64,000 nucleotides of DNA, taken from the NCBI GenBank assembly GCA_037179385.1, contig CM074179.1, forward strand, positions 28,650,046 to 28,714,045, given 5' to 3'. A program made the position numbers and the translations under genes. Positions 1-15,110 of this stretch are shown here, piece by piece. The number at the start of each line of letters is the position of its first letter. Position 1 is the stretch's first letter. Origin of the DNA: Holothuria scabra. Lineage: Eukaryota > Echinodermata > Holothuroidea > Aspidochirotida > Holothuriidae. Below the pieces are notes generated by a model, which did not search any database, was not told the DNA's origin, and worked only from the letters and a program-made list of their open reading frames with translations.

Positions 1-788
1 GAGGATTCTGACTTCTCTACTGCCTCTGAAGAAATTTTGTCCTTTTTTGAAAAACGCCAGTACCCTGCCAAAACCCTCTCTAATGCCCTACGCAGAATTC
101 AAGGAACCAGCAGAAAGGAAGCCTTGGAGAAAAAGAGCAAATCTGGTACCAATCTACGTATTCCTTTAGTTATTTCTTATCACCCTTCGATCCGTCCTAT
201 TTTACACGCTATCCACAAAAATGTAAAGTTGCTCCGACAAGACCCCTCAACCCGTGATGTTTTCCCGGAACCCCCATCACTGCCTTTAGAGTTGAGAAAA
301 ATTTAGCCAACCATTTAGTTCGGGCTTCCCACCCACAAACTTCTTTCGACGACACGGCTGGTACCTTTCCATGTAACCGTCCGAGGTGTAATACATGTCC
401 AGTTGTTGGCAAACACGACCTCGTCAACATTTCTGGCCCCAACGGTAATAGCTTTATTGTCAAACAAAGATTCTCCTGCATTTCCTCAAATGTAGTGTAT
501 ATTTTAGCTTGTGGGAGATGTAACTCGTTGTATGTGGGAGAGACCAAGCGCCGCCTCGCGGATCGAGTCACCGAGCACCTTAGGTCCATCAAACAGAATC
601 TCCATGGATACCCGGTGGCTGCACATTTCAATCCCCCTTCACCTTGTTCAATACAGCATTTAACCGTTACGGCAGCTGTAATGTGCCGAGGCTCCGATCG
701 TGACCGCCTTAGTGCTGAAAACCGACTGATCATGAGGCTAGGTACTCTCGCTCCACACGGGCTTAACGTTAGAATTGACCTTTTGTAA
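1..788 (+). pseudogene. Penelope-like retroelement, 3' coding end (linker + GIY-YIG endonuclease), frameshifted
   Basis: This is the C-terminal part of a Penelope-like element polyprotein; the reverse transcriptase lies off the left edge. Frame 1 is open from base 1 to a stop at 304-306 and encodes the basic linker that follows the RT in this family (FFEKRQYP..TLSNALRRI). The protein continues in frame 3 from about 282 (AFRVEKNLANHL), so one small indel near 277-282 breaks the reading frame. Frame 3 then carries a Cys cluster (CNRPRCNTCP), the GIY-YIG core (VYILACGRCNSLYVGET, with RLADRVTEH holding the catalytic Arg region) and the usual end (ENRLIMRLGTLAPHGLN), stopping at 786-788. The family copies itself by target-primed reverse transcription, with the GIY-YIG domain nicking DNA. 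The domain assignment is strong. That the copy is dead is inferred from the frameshift, which could also be an assembly error. Confidence 0.88.
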
Positions 789-1108
789 TATTCACCCCCT
801 TTTTGTACCAGTTTTTACTCCTTTTACACTTACCCGTTCGTGCTCGTTTTTTCTGTGTAGGCCTTATTTACAATTTTTTTCCGGAGCTAGTTTTTGTCTC
901 TTGTTTTCCCTTTTTTAAGAACATGTTCGATTTTTACGTGCATTTTTTCATCCAGGACGCTCTTTTTCTTTTTTTGATTTGTGTTTCATCCTTCGCACTC
1001 ATGTTTTCTGACAGTCACTTTCGTCCGGTTCTGTTTTTACAGCGATCGCTTCGGATTTGATGTTTGTCGTGTCCAATTGTTACTGTTGGTTGTTCAGTTT
1101 GGTTTTTG

Positions 1109-1144
1109 CCACCTGATGAAGGGTTTATACCCGAAACGTCGTGG
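1109..1144 (+). ncRNA. hammerhead-ribozyme-like motif in the 3' region of the Penelope-like element
   Basis: The order of parts fits a type I hammerhead with a minimal stem III. Stem I is CCAC (1109-1112) pairing with GTGG (1141-1144). The conserved CTGATGA is at 1113-1119. Stem II is GGGT/ACCC with a 4-nt loop (1121-1132). GAAAC is at 1133-1137 and the cleavage triplet GTC at 1138-1140. Penelope-like elements are known to carry such motifs in their terminal repeats, with very short stem III that may work as dimers. A1120 is an extra unpaired base beside stem II, so activity of this copy is uncertain. Confidence 0.72.
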
Positions 1145-1222
1145 AGTTTTCCGCAAACTTTTAAGCACTTTTTACTACCTCTTTTCGACCTACACATTTC
1201 AACAGTGCTCCGCAGCATTTCG

Positions 1223-3880
<2,658 letters not shown>

Positions 3881-4136
3881 TTAAAGGTAAAGAGCAGTCC
3901 TCCGTAAACTTATTTTGAAGAAACTGCTAAATAGCACAATTTTCGTCTTATTTCTCTTCAAAATATCATTCATTTCATTTTATTATTCAACTATTTCATT
4001 TTCAAGTTAAACCAAGCAGTTAAAGGTTTCAAATTTGAAGAGAAAAAATGCTGTCACATGACTCCCAACAGCCAATCATGAAACTGAACACCCTACTCCA
4101 CTTCTTCGATTCGGGATGACTGCTCCTGCCCTTTAA
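3881..4136. mobile_element. MITE family I, copy A (TTAA-flanked)
   Basis: The ends are inverted: AAAGGTAAAGAGCAGTC on the left and GACTGCTCCTGCCCTTTAA on the right, each bounded by TTAA. An internal block near GTCACATGACTC..CCAATCATGAAAC recurs in all copies. Related copies lie at 7982-8173, 15339-15577, 29787-30217, 31120-31378, 31381-31612 and 56571-56967. TTAA flanks suggest a piggyBac- or Kolobok-type mobiliser; no transposase is present. Confidence 0.75.
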
Positions 4137-4261
4137 GGAGTGGTGGTTTTCACGAATAGTTTAATCTAAAATGCCTGCACCACTCGGCTAAAGGGTTACG
4201 TGCCCACACGCAGAGACAGTGACATCAGCTTTGCAGTAAACACACTCCACGGGCTTATTTT

Positions 4262-4519
4262 ATCTCTTTACCGTTGTTTGGGTCCTTTTGGACCCATGCG
4301 GGAGAGCTCGGCTGTCACCCATCTTTACTGTTTCACGTGATGCTCGAAACTGCGAGTAGCTACCCGAAAATTCTGCCACAACAACGAGAGAGACAATAGT
4401 TTGAGACCACGGGGTCAATGGCCCACGGAAGCCGATGCGGGGCGGGCTACGTCCGCTTTTCCGCCCACTCCCGAGGCGCGCAAATATGCCCCGATCGGAG
4501 CACAACGGTAAAGGGTTAA
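4262..4519. mobile_element. MITE family II, copy 1 (TTAA, terminal CCCTTTACCGTTGT)
   Basis: This about 258-bp element is closely similar to 31766-32024. Its right end ACAACGGTAAAGGGTTAA is the inverse of the left end CCCTTTACCGTTGT; the leftmost bases here are worn. It is GC-richer than its surroundings, and contains GGGTCCTTTTGGACCC, a short palindrome. The minus-strand open frame through it is incidental. Confidence 0.78.
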
Positions 4520-5328
4520 GACTCGTACTCAAATGTTCCACCATTTGGAAATTTAAGCTGGATCTGGGGAGAGGAAAATAGCATATGCGTATATAGGCTA
4601 GGTCGCTATATACCGACATATATACGTATTTTTTGGCCAACAGACTTAAATAGGTATACAAAACCTTCGACATTTAATTTTACTTTTGAGATGGAGTGGC
4701 CGGGCTTGAGTCACAAAGCCTCCTGAAAAAAAGCCTGCAATGAAAATTCACCAAACTGTTCAGAATATGTTTTTCTTTAACATATAAAACATAGCTTTGG
4801 TTCTAGTTTTTTCTTGTAACTTATTGAAACAACATTCACAAGGTTTTACAGTCATGTGGGTCACTTTGCATAAGTTCGTAGTTCAAATGAACTTTTATCA
4901 GCAGGGTGAAAACAAATTAGTTGAAAAGGCGAACGTTTTGGTGCTTTTAAAGAAAGCGCTGTAAGCCTACATTGAAATTTGTAGAAAGTCTCGTTGGAAA
5001 ATTTGGTATGCACTTGAGCCTTGAGTCGGGTGGAGGGGGTTCTTATCTGGGAGGGTTGGGCAAATAGTAAAGAACTAAAACAAGTGAAACATGTCAGCAT
5101 GTGGAACATGACGTAGCGGCAAGCCTGTGATTCGTAGTATGTTTGGGTGTGTGTTTGAAGAGATGAGTTGGCTACGTAGGTGTAAGGTACGTAACGTATA
5201 AAATCGCTATCCAGAATTACTAGTAAGAAAAAGATTTCGTTATTCGTAAGGTTCGCTGGTCTTTAAGCGAGTTAGGTAATTTGTTTTGGTTGTTATGCAC
5301 ATGGACACTGACACCCTCCAAAGTCGGG
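4520..5328. other. No gene recognised
   Basis: AT-rich single-copy-looking sequence with short random open frames only. Confidence 0.5.
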
Positions 5329-5545
5329 ATAAACAAACCAATCACGCACCTACAACACGTGTTCCAAAATCGAGTTTACATGTAAATTTGGTGGCAGCAT
5401 TCTTACCTTACCATAACATGGAATAATAGGTGTGGTTCTCTGCAATGGACTTTGGTGTAAAACATGCATTTTAATATGCTGAAAAGCAGGGCTGAGTCCC
5501 TCTTTTCGTTCGGGATCGCTATTCAGATTTACGTTTAGTGATGAA
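5329..5545. repeat. Dispersed repeat, partner of 23861-24095
   Basis: Sequence beginning AAACAAACCAAYCA and running past GCAGGGCTGAGT..TTTCGTT matches 23861-24095 along its length in the same orientation. Ends and class are not resolved. Confidence 0.65.
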
Positions 5546-5635
5546 TGCACGTACCGCATGAAAATAAAGGAATGCCGCATACTATGCCCTGACCTCGGTT
5601 TGCGTATCCCACGCCTGTGACCACAATCATTTTGA

Positions 5636-5830
5636 TCATGGATATCGAAGTCTTTTTTAATAACCATGTGAATATCGAACCCTTTTTTGAATTATGAGTA
5701 TCGAAACTTTTTCTCGGTTATAAATATCGAACCTTTTCTTTTATAATGCATACCGAGCCCTTTTCTCTATTATGCCTAACCTTTTGTTGAATCATTAATA
5801 AATAACCACATGAACCTTTTCGTCATAAAT
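5636..5830. repeat. Degenerate minisatellite, period about 26-28 bp
   Basis: About seven imperfect units share ATATCGAACCTTTT followed by an AT-rich half ending near ATTATGA. It lies between two dispersed-repeat blocks. Confidence 0.7.
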
Positions 5831-5844
5831 ATTTATTACTTTTT

Positions 5845-6860
5845 CTTTAGTCCTCCTGAATCTCTGGCAAAGAGCCGTTCGGCGAAACCAAACTTTAAAC
5901 TGCTTCCCGAAGAAGCTATTACGTCCCTAAAGGACATTATAGACGTAACCAACCTCACGGCCCCCAGACCATTTACATATGTCATGTATATGGTTCCATT
6001 CACGATTAGATGAAAAGAACAGATACAGAACATGATCTTAGCCAACTTGAAGGTTTTTTAAGAGCAACAGACCTAACAAAAAATAAATAATTTATTTTTG
6101 CTCTTAATCTGCACGTAATCAAAGACGATCCTTATGAACAATGACTCTTTTGAAGAGCGAACCTTACGAATTTCGGGTAGACCCCGGTAAAACAATGTAA
6201 TCACGTTTTTTTTCTTTTTTTGAAATATTTCTTTGTTTTTGCCAAATTGTGCAACGAGTTTACCTGTTTACAGATCGTCTGACACGAAAATCACAAAGTT
6301 GAATATTGATGTGAAAAGCATTAAGCAACAAGAAAATTTCCGCAATTCCCATGATCCGTTGAAAATTGACCAAGTTACAGGGTGCGGTACTTTTTACTTT
6401 GCACCTAATCATGCGTAAATATAAGTACAAATTCGCAAATTTTGTGATGTCTACGAAGGGACATGTCATATATGGCTAATGTTATTCTTTATTTTTGCAA
6501 TCTTCATTTCAAGGATAGTTGTTAAATTAGTATTTCCTGAAGGTCTTATTTTGAAAGTTAAAATTGTTGCCTTGAAAATCTTCAGTACCAATTGCCAGAC
6601 CATGATGAGTAATCTGATGAGTAATTAAGAGATAATTAATGAAGGGTTAACAAAAGAAATTTCACGCTGTGCAACACTCCGCATCACTTTTTTTTTTTTT
6701 GCATAAGCAAAAAGTTGATTTAGAAGCATTTAAACCTTGAAGAGGTGTATCTAAAGAACGCTAAGAAAGATATTGACATAAATCGAAAGGATTTTTCCTA
6801 AGAAAACTTAGCTCTTTAACTGCCAAGTAAAATCAGGGAAAAATTAAAAAGCAAAGGAAA
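5845..6860. repeat. Dispersed repeat of about 1 kb, copy A
   Basis: Shares many blocks in order with 8276-9125: TCTGGCAAAGAGCCGTT, CTCAGACCATTTACAT, a GTAATTAAGAGATAATTAAT block, and GCTGTGCAACACTCC. The last block also recurs near 63222-63240. No coding potential is evident; the class is unknown. Confidence 0.65.
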
Positions 6861-7981
6861 AACCAAAACTAGATGAAAAATTAAAAAGAAGAACAGAGGA
6901 ATAGAGACATTGTCGCATGGCCCGGGGCATGCGCCACCAGACGAATTTTTTGGCCGTGGTGGAATTTTTCGGGCAGAGCGCGGAAAACTTTATTTGCAAA
7001 AGAAAACTTAAAATAACCACTGCTTACTTTCAGGATTTTTTAAACTTCACGACACTTTTCGCCAACTGATCTGGTAGTGCTGGACTTAGTCTTTTGGTCC
7101 GCAGAATCATGGATGTGAGCAAAGAATCCTCTGATCCAAGCTTGACAATGAATTGATATATTGCCAAATTTGATCCACACAAATGCAAGTCCATCTTATT
7201 TCCCTCGTTTTGCTAGAATTTTTAAATGTGTCATCGTTTGCGGAAAATCGGTCAGATATTATTATTTCGAGGGTAGATCCAGCATAGCAGCCCAAACAGA
7301 GGGGACCCTGTGATACGCCTATGAACAAAGGCAGTGCTCTGAAGTGAAAAGAGTGGCACAGCATTCTTTTTGTTAAATGTTAAATCGAGATAATTGACTG
7401 AGATAAAGTTTACATTTCATGAAGGAAAAAATATGACAATTAGAGTTAGATCAATTTCATATAGGCTACATACGTATGGGACTGTATTTTTCAGGGAGGG
7501 AGGTAACTTTGTCAAGTACGTGTTAGTTGCAATTAGTATGGAATTGAATAGAACAGGATTTCACTTTCCATTTTCGCCACTGAGACAAATATCAGTCGGC
7601 CCAATTTAGTATTACTACTAGTCAGATTTCTGACATTTGGTCATGGGGGGGGTTATCACTCCTGCCCCCTACTTGTCCCGTGCGATCATGGTAACAAATT
7701 TTTAACAATGATGAAGATTAAGTTACCCCATGATTTCACTTCCTCAAAACGGTAGATATAAATTAACAAATTGTACCAGAGGTCATATAAATTACAGCTT
7801 TTCTCAATGGGTGTGCGGGGAGGGGAAGATGGGGAAAGGGAGGGGAGGGGTAGCTACACTCTTATAGAATGGGGATTACTAACTGTCTACCAATCACTTA
7901 TATTTCACTGCATGTTGCTAGAATTGAAGAGGACACTTGAGCCAATTTTACCCAAGAAAAAGGTCTTTACCTGGGTGGAGC
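6861..7981. other. No gene; one strongly G-rich tract
   Basis: No coding region is recognised. At 7815-7851 the plus strand has six runs of three or more G (for example GGGGAGGGG) with short loops, a good G-quadruplex candidate by pattern alone. Confidence 0.55.
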
Positions 7982-8173
7982 TTAAAGGTAATTAGCATTC
8001 CCCCCAAACTTATTTTGAAGAAAAAGCTTAATAACTCAATTCTCATCTTATTTCTCTGCAAGGTATCACATTTGAAGATGAAAAACATCGTCACATGAAT
8101 CTCAACAGCCAATCATGAAACTGGACAGTCTACTACATTTCTTCAATTTGGGATGACTGCTCCTGCCATTTAA
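7982..8173. mobile_element. MITE family I, copy B
   Basis: Begins TTAAAGGTAATTAGCATTCC and ends GGGATGACTGCTCCTGCCAT then TTAA. It shares the CCAATCATGAAACTGGACAG core with the other copies and is slightly shortened. Confidence 0.7.
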
Positions 8174-8275
8174 ACCCTATAACAGCGCCAGGTAATCCTT
8201 TTTACAAACCTTTTTACAAACAAGCTTGTTCTATTGAGAAAATAGTAGTTAAAGTGGTAAAACATCACTTTTTCT

Positions 8276-9125
8276 GAAGTCCTCCAACTCACTGGCAAAG
8301 AGCCGTTGGTGAAAACCCAAATAATGCCCCAAAGGAGTTTTACTTCCCAAGGATGCTACGTCCACTAAAGGAAAACACTTACCTGACCGACCTCACGACC
8401 CTCAGACCATTTACATCACCCCTCCCCCCTTTAACTTTCCTGATCTCAAGATATATGAACAGCAAGTTTTTTGATAAATCCTGGATTTTGAGTGGTCAAC
8501 GAGAGATATGGCTAAAACTTGTCATTCGTTTCTAGTATAGAAATATCTCCAGTTTGACACTAGTATGTTCAGTATTGCATGTTAAGTGTTGTGCCACAGA
8601 AAATGACGAAGTAGGGCATTTGATGTGAAAAACATTAAAAACCAAGAAAAAATGCTGCTATTTCCAGATGTGTTTGTCAAAAATTGATTATTTTACAGGA
8701 TAATTTTTGATTTGCACTTAATCATGCATAGAGATGAGCCCAATTTGTAAACTTTGTGATGTATGCCTTATATGGCTTATGTTATCCTTTGTTGCAATAT
8801 GTATTTCACAAACAACTGTAACATAGGAATGTAACCAGGGCTTTATTTTGAAAGTTTAAAATCACGTCTTTAACAATCAAAAGTATCATTTACCAAACCA
8901 TTAACTATCTGGTGAGTAATTAAGAGTTAATTAATACAGGTTTAACAAAAGAAATGTTAACACTGTGCAGCACTCCACATTATTACCTTAACATTAGCAA
9001 CAAGTTGCTTCAGGAACATTCAAACTTTGAAGAGGTATATCTTGATAACAAAAATAGACATTGACATAATTCAACAGATTTCCCCTTAAAAAAATCTTTC
9101 TACTTAACTGTAAAGAAAATCAGGG
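8276..9125. repeat. Dispersed repeat of about 1 kb, copy B
   Basis: Collinear but diverged copy of 5845-6860, sitting about 100 bp after MITE copy B. Confidence 0.65.
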
Positions 9126-11262
9126 CTTTTAGCTCACATGTTACATGACTACCTACAACGGACTCATTAACTACGGAAAAAGCAAACTAACATTTTCATT
9201 GCATGTTTAACACAAATAAATTTATTCATTTTTTGCGAGGGAAGGCTTTACAAAATATAAACCATTCTTTGAAATATATAAATTTAAAAGTGTGAGAAAG
9301 CACCTTACTCTTAATTCCTTTTCACTCACGCACTAGAGATAATATTTAGATATGAACACAATGCAAATAATCTTTCAAATGGCTGAAGATTGTAACAGAG
9401 ATATCACCTTTAGAATATATACATATTTTTTTAGCTTAAGTTTTGAATAAATCAAGTGGGTACATGGCACTATTATACAGACCAACTTGGTGTTCACTGT
9501 TGTCACTACATAATGAAGTTATCAATGGGGCGCATTTTTTGTCCCTCGAAAGAAGGGTGCTGTCATATTGAGGGAAAATTGAGGGGTTAAGTCGTAATCC
9601 CTGTTCAATTGTTTTGAAAGCAAGAAGGTTAGTATGTGTGTAGGTGTAAATAATTCTTATTTCAAAACATTTAAAGTCAGATAAACATCATTCTTCAACG
9701 AATTTCACACATTGCGCACATAACTATGGGGGTGTAATTGAAAATTCCAAATAGGCAAGAATAGCCAAGTTACAGAAAATATCACTAAAAGAATCGCCCC
9801 AAGTGTGTTTACTTGAACAACTTGTTCTATGGACGCATAATACATACCAAAACATAGCAAGTTAAAAAGCAAAGGAAGAATATGAAGACCCCATTGGATG
9901 CACAATTATCTAACGCCCCCCACCCCCAAAAAAAACCTAAATAAGTAAATAAATAAATAGAAAGCTTACCACCAACACATAACAAGCCCAGTACACTAGA
10001 TTATACTGTACTACACATTTCTCTGTGAATTATCCAAAAAAATTGTGGAATCTTCTGCAACCATCCAAAATGTGCTATGCTTGCTTAAATGTTAGTGCGT
10101 AAAAATTAAAATGTGTGAAAAAGGTGCGATGGTGAAGAAACCACTGAAACGGGTCAACCAGCAGGTCCATGCATAAGCCAGTCACACTATAGATAGATTC
10201 ATATTAAAAAATATTTTAGCTTAGAAAGCCTAGAGAGAAACAAAGTGTTCCATGTAAGTAAAACTTACTGATTAATGATGCTCAGTACAACTTCATTAGG
10301 CATAAGGTTACCTCTATACAATTTATACCAGACACCCCACTTTTTGTTCAAAAAGTGATGCAGCAGGGTCAACCCAACTTCCTATTATCAGCTTTCTGTC
10401 AATATTTGCTGCCATGTCCAGCACTATGTAAACAGAGAGTCCCACTGAAAACCTCATTCATAAAGGCAGAGACTGTTTATTCAGTGCCAGCCAAGTTTGC
10501 AACCAGCAATAGGCTTATCTCTTTGGACACATGTAGGCTGGTCATGCTGGCACTGAAGCATGATGAATTTTGTAAACAAACAGTGACCAGACTGCATAGA
10601 GGTAGCTTACAGAATGCCTAATGTTGCACTATAGCAAAGTGACCAAGCTTTGATTGAGTCACAATGAGTTAGCTAAACCTTTTTTTGTAGACCAATCTTT
10701 GATTCAGGCACAGTTAGCTAAACCAAGGCTAGTAGATCAATTTTAGGGATGCAGCTTTTCCTTCCTCTGAGTATTTTCACTCTCCTTACAACTATCTCTT
10801 ACTTTGCATTGAACTAAAATCATAGAGTTCTTTAATATTCAGCTTTAACAACAACTTTAACGAAAGTATGTAGGCCTTGGCAACAATAAAAAATTAACTT
10901 AACCACTGTTCTTGAAGTGTTTTGCGCAACTGGTAGGACCCTTGTGAGAGCGCCCTCTGTTGATTTTCACTCAGGTGGGCAGCCCATTGTTTGACGCACC
11001 CTCTGATTTCAGGGCAGTAGGGAATCAAACATGTGTCCTTTTGTATAAGTTGTGTGATTGGTGATGTTTCATAGTCTCTGAATGTTGTTCCAAAGAAACC
11101 TATCAGGTGCAAACATGGGTGTGTTATATTTTGTTGGAAATGTCTGTCAATGATGTTGAGTCAATGAGAAGTGAGTCACTGCAAAAAAATGTAAGACACC
11201 CCCAATGAACATAAATCAACTTTGTATAGGGATCAGAGGTGAATATTATCATTGATAAAAGC
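9126..11262. other. No gene recognised
   Basis: AT-rich sequence. The 88-codon frame at 10355-10621 and the 72-codon minus frame at 10894-11112 have no recognisable domain and no splice context that I can support. Confidence 0.5.
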
Positions 11263-11669
11263 TTAAAGGGAGCACATTAAGTTTTACATCAAATTTTGGC
11301 ACATAAAAGGGGTACTTTGCTTATTGTCTGCATTTCAGTGAAATTAGCATTAGCATTAGCAGATATGTATTAGCAAATAACATTGTCAGATTTTCAACAA
11401 AAAGTGATTTTGAGGCAAATACATTTCACATCATATCCTCACATTTATGTGGGATCTTTTGTTTTTCTTTAAAGATTAAAAACAGTTTTCTCCTCAACAA
11501 TGTCATATTATGAGAATGTGATTGCCTAAGTGGCATAAAAACTTCACAAACTTTGCATTCCCTTGTAACTTTAAGGTTGACACAACAGTCTGAAATTAAG
11601 GGAATACATAGTTTTGAAGAGTATGACTGCTGTTAAGTAGACTGTGTTCTTATACACAATCCCCTTTAA
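11263..11669. mobile_element. MITE family III, copy 1 (TTAA-flanked)
   Basis: Left end TTAAAGGGAGCACATTAAG and right end ACAATCCCCTTTAA are roughly inverted and both bounded by TTAA. The interior (ACATCATATCCTCACATT and following) matches 33574-34140. No open reading frame of note. Confidence 0.6.
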
Positions 11670-11726
11670 ACTCAAACGTAGTGGACACTTACCGGAAAAT
11701 TTATTGAAAGTGTACCTCAAGCCAAA

Positions 11727-12250
11727 AAATTAAAAAATTTACATTAAACAACACGAAAAATGAATTCTTACAGTTCAACTACCATCTTCATAGGACCTTT
11801 TTGAGCCAAGATATAAAATGTTGAAATTAATTTACTCATATTATAATGGTACATTGCACAATAATTTGTGTCATTGTTGTATAAAGCAAATTAGAATCCC
11901 TGTACTTCTTTGTTTTTCTGAAAGTTATTGCACCTTGTACCTAGGTGTGATAGCAATCCAAGTCTTATGGGGTGATGTAAATAATTAAACCATCTCTGTT
12001 GAACATGCTATGCAAGCAAACAGGAAATGTTCAAGGTCATTAAAACTTTTTTTAATTTTAAAGTGAATCAAAGCAGGTAAAGTGAGTTGTTCGACAAGAA
12101 AGTCACAAATTATTGTGCAATGAACTAATTTGTTTTAAGGGAATAAACTTCAACATTGTATATCTTGGCTCAAGAATGTCCTATGAAGATGAAAGTTGGA
12201 CTGTTAGAATTATTTTTTCATGCTTTTTCATGTAATTTTTCTAATTATTA
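11727..12250. repeat. Foldback: inverted repeat arms of about 150 bp
   Basis: Arm 11727-11873 and arm 12101-12250 are reverse complements with scattered mismatches; both contain CATCTTCATAGGAC, AGCCAAGATATA and GCACAATAATTTGTG or their complements. The spacer is about 230 bp. A transcript across it would form a long hairpin. A foldback transposon is the likeliest explanation. Confidence 0.75.
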
Positions 12251-13759
12251 CACTTGAAACTCTGATTACTGTAATAAGAACACATATAACCCATATGCAA
12301 TCAATGCTATATCATACTGTACCATACAGTGTGTACTGAAAACTCACAGATTGCAAAAACTGACAGAGTGTAAATGAACAACTTACATGTAGAAGGCATC
12401 TATGGTTTAATTCCTGTCCCTTAATATTTAACTGTGACCTTGACTGAAATGTGAAATACCCACTACTTCTCTCAACCCAGGAGTGTAATTTATCATACCT
12501 TCTGTTACCCTAATTTTTTGCAGCAGAGATCTTTTGAGGGCTGGACTTTGACACTTAGCAGCGCTTTTAAAAATGAAATGATTCAATACCTTCCAAATAA
12601 AGCCTTAAATACCCAATTGCAACAGAGCTTTTCTGTGTTTGCTTTTACATCAAGGGAAGCGTATGTACCATACATGCATGATTCATCCTGAGTAATCTCT
12701 TTTTGCATTACAAACTACAGTAATTACTGTATTGAAAACTGAAACAATTGGCCACTATATGGATTTCAGAGATTTCACCATACACACAAAAAAGGTGTGT
12801 GTGTAGGGGGGGGGATTATTGCTGCTACTTAACTCCAATTCCAAATTAATGCTGTCCTAGGGTAAAGTTAAGAGTGGGTTTGGGGAATGACTGCTCCCTT
12901 CAGGTCTCCCCCCTGCATATGCAATTTAGTGAAGGGTTTTTAAAGACCATTTATTTATGTAGTTCAAACATCGCTGCATAGGTATCCTCTTCTTAAGTAA
13001 GAAACCAAGATATTGAAATTCTTTTAATTTCTATGGAAACAAATAGGAGGGGGAGGGGGATTTTATCGGCCTTCTTCTGGAAAGCAGGAGACGAACCCCC
13101 TCCCCCCAACAAAAACCCTGTTGGTTGCATGCATGCATATCAAGGTTCCAGTTTTAACACATTGGTCTGGTTGCCAAACATTCCTTGAGTCCTTGACAAC
13201 CAAAATGGTAACAGACAAGCAAAAGAAATAGGGTATAAAGTGTCATGTACAGTAATGAGATAAATTATATGTGACATGCAAACCTGATGCTAAAATTTTC
13301 TTGAAAACTCCAGAATTATGATATTAAAATCAACATGCCCTGCACACAAAAAGTCCTGGCCATCAACTCCATTGCCAGGTACTGTAAGGCACTGCAAAGT
13401 TTTCCAAGGAGTTGAAATTTCAATAAATTTGGGAGGGGGAAATATAAGAGTTAAACAACGACAAACAGAGCATACACCCAGGATGATGCTTGATAAGAGG
13501 AATGCAAGCCATACAAAGGGGGTGCAGCCCGAGTGATAGTTAAATTCAATCTGAGAGTGCCTAATACCAGTCCTGTTCTACTGTAATGCATAGGTTCAGG
13601 GTTATTTGTCCTTGTTAATTCATGAAAGTGCACATTTAAATAATGACTCCCTCCATACTTTAAGGATACATATAGCCACTTCAGAAGGATGGTATCAAAA
13701 TTTGAAATTGTAGGCACTGGATGTGTCTAGCAGAACTTTGCGCTAGAGAACTGCTGCCC
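12251..13759. other. No gene recognised
   Basis: AT-rich with short G-runs (12806-12814, 13048-13060). Open frames at 13318-13536 and 13451-13717 overlap on opposite strands and resemble nothing known. Confidence 0.5.
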
Positions 13760-14818
13760 AATAAGCCCTTTCATGATTACAAATCGGCCTCCCGGGTCAA
13801 AGGTCATTCGGTATAGCAACCCATAGCAACGCTAGTCGCATGCCATCGCCTGTGCATTCCATCGTTACGTTACGTATGCATGCCTACAATAAACAACACG
13901 GACATGAACCAAAAGTAGCTTCGAAAAATCACATCTCTTAAAGGACAAAACGTTGAGTATCGCCTCGAAAGATGTTTTAAAGTATCACTCATAAATCTTC
14001 CTTAGATACTGGCTGAGTTTTAAGTTTTTGAATGTGCAAAATCTCAAAGAATTTGTCCGTTCCCGTGGAAGTACGAACTGACAGTTCAAGTCTTCTCTGC
14101 TAGGCTAAATACCGTAAGCTAGGCCTACTCAAGGAATGAACCAGCTGTTGGCTGGTATACCAAATTTCGTGAAAAAATACCTAAGCTACAAGAACTAGGA
14201 TGAGTATCAGGGGGTTATTTCTATGCTTGAAGTTCTATTACCATGCTACATGACGGATGCAAAGGCCTAACGTAGGCTTCGTTCATAAGTTCGTAGACTT
14301 CGTAGGTTAAGTTCGTATAGATAGCCTTACTAAGTCTTGGCCTTTTACCTTCATAATAAAATCTCACAGTATATCTATCCAGGACTTGCTTCGCCCAGGC
14401 TTAGTTATAACGTACCCCAGCCCAAGACTGTGATTTGGACTGTAACTTCATGTATTGTAACGTTCAAGTGCTATAAAGTAATGTTGCACTAACAGTTATA
14501 CTGTTAGCACATGGGTGTTCAATGGAGATCTTAGCGTGGTTGAGATCGATTGTAATAGACGAAAATCATTGGCCAAGGTAACTCTAGATTTTTTTTATAA
14601 CCAAAGACCCAAAGCAAAATTCATTCCTAAATCTTACGGAGTAATATAGGCCCTCTAACCTGAATTTTTAATCAGTTAACCCAAATCCTACAAGTCAAGT
14701 GTAATCTTGTGTAGCTTAATATTGCAAAATGTACATACACACAGTGATACGAATGAGCGAGTGATACCGGATGACCTTTGTTCTGTCATGCGCACTTGCA
14801 ATCATGAAAGGGCTTATT
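13760..14818. mobile_element. CpG-rich TIR element of about 1.06 kb
   Basis: The ends form an inverted repeat of about 23 bp with one mismatch: left AATAAGCCCTTTCATGATTA, right CAATCATGAAAGGGCTTATT. If TA is the target duplication, the TIR proper starts AGCCCTTTCATG. The body has visibly more CpG than its flanks, including GTTACGTTACGTATGC. No transposase frame is seen. The CpG content alone could be mistaken for a promoter. Confidence 0.72.
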
Positions 14819-15110
14819 GTGTAACTAGCAGTTCTAAATCACACAGCCCCTGCTTGGGTGGGATCCATCTCTGTTTTCAAACTTGTTTGGTAGATAAACA
14901 AAGAGACATTTCTTGATAAAGAACCTGTAATGAAGGAATAGTTACGTCACTTCAGATTTCCCAGATTGAGGTACTTCGTGGCTTCAGAAGTGATTCTGTT
15001 GAAAATGTCAACAATATCAAGTCTGAACTTTGTAAATTTGATGATTAATAATTACAGCAAGGTGCAGTAGTTTTAGCACTCACTTCACTGCTTATACAAC
15101 CAGTGCCAAA

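Noticed and set aside
4260..4673. 137-codon minus-strand open frame
   Set aside because: It covers MITE family II copy 1, whose second copy has this frame broken.
13760..14818. CpG-island promoter of a gene
   Set aside because: The CpG-rich block coincides exactly with a terminal inverted repeat pair, so a mobile element explains it; no first exon is seen.
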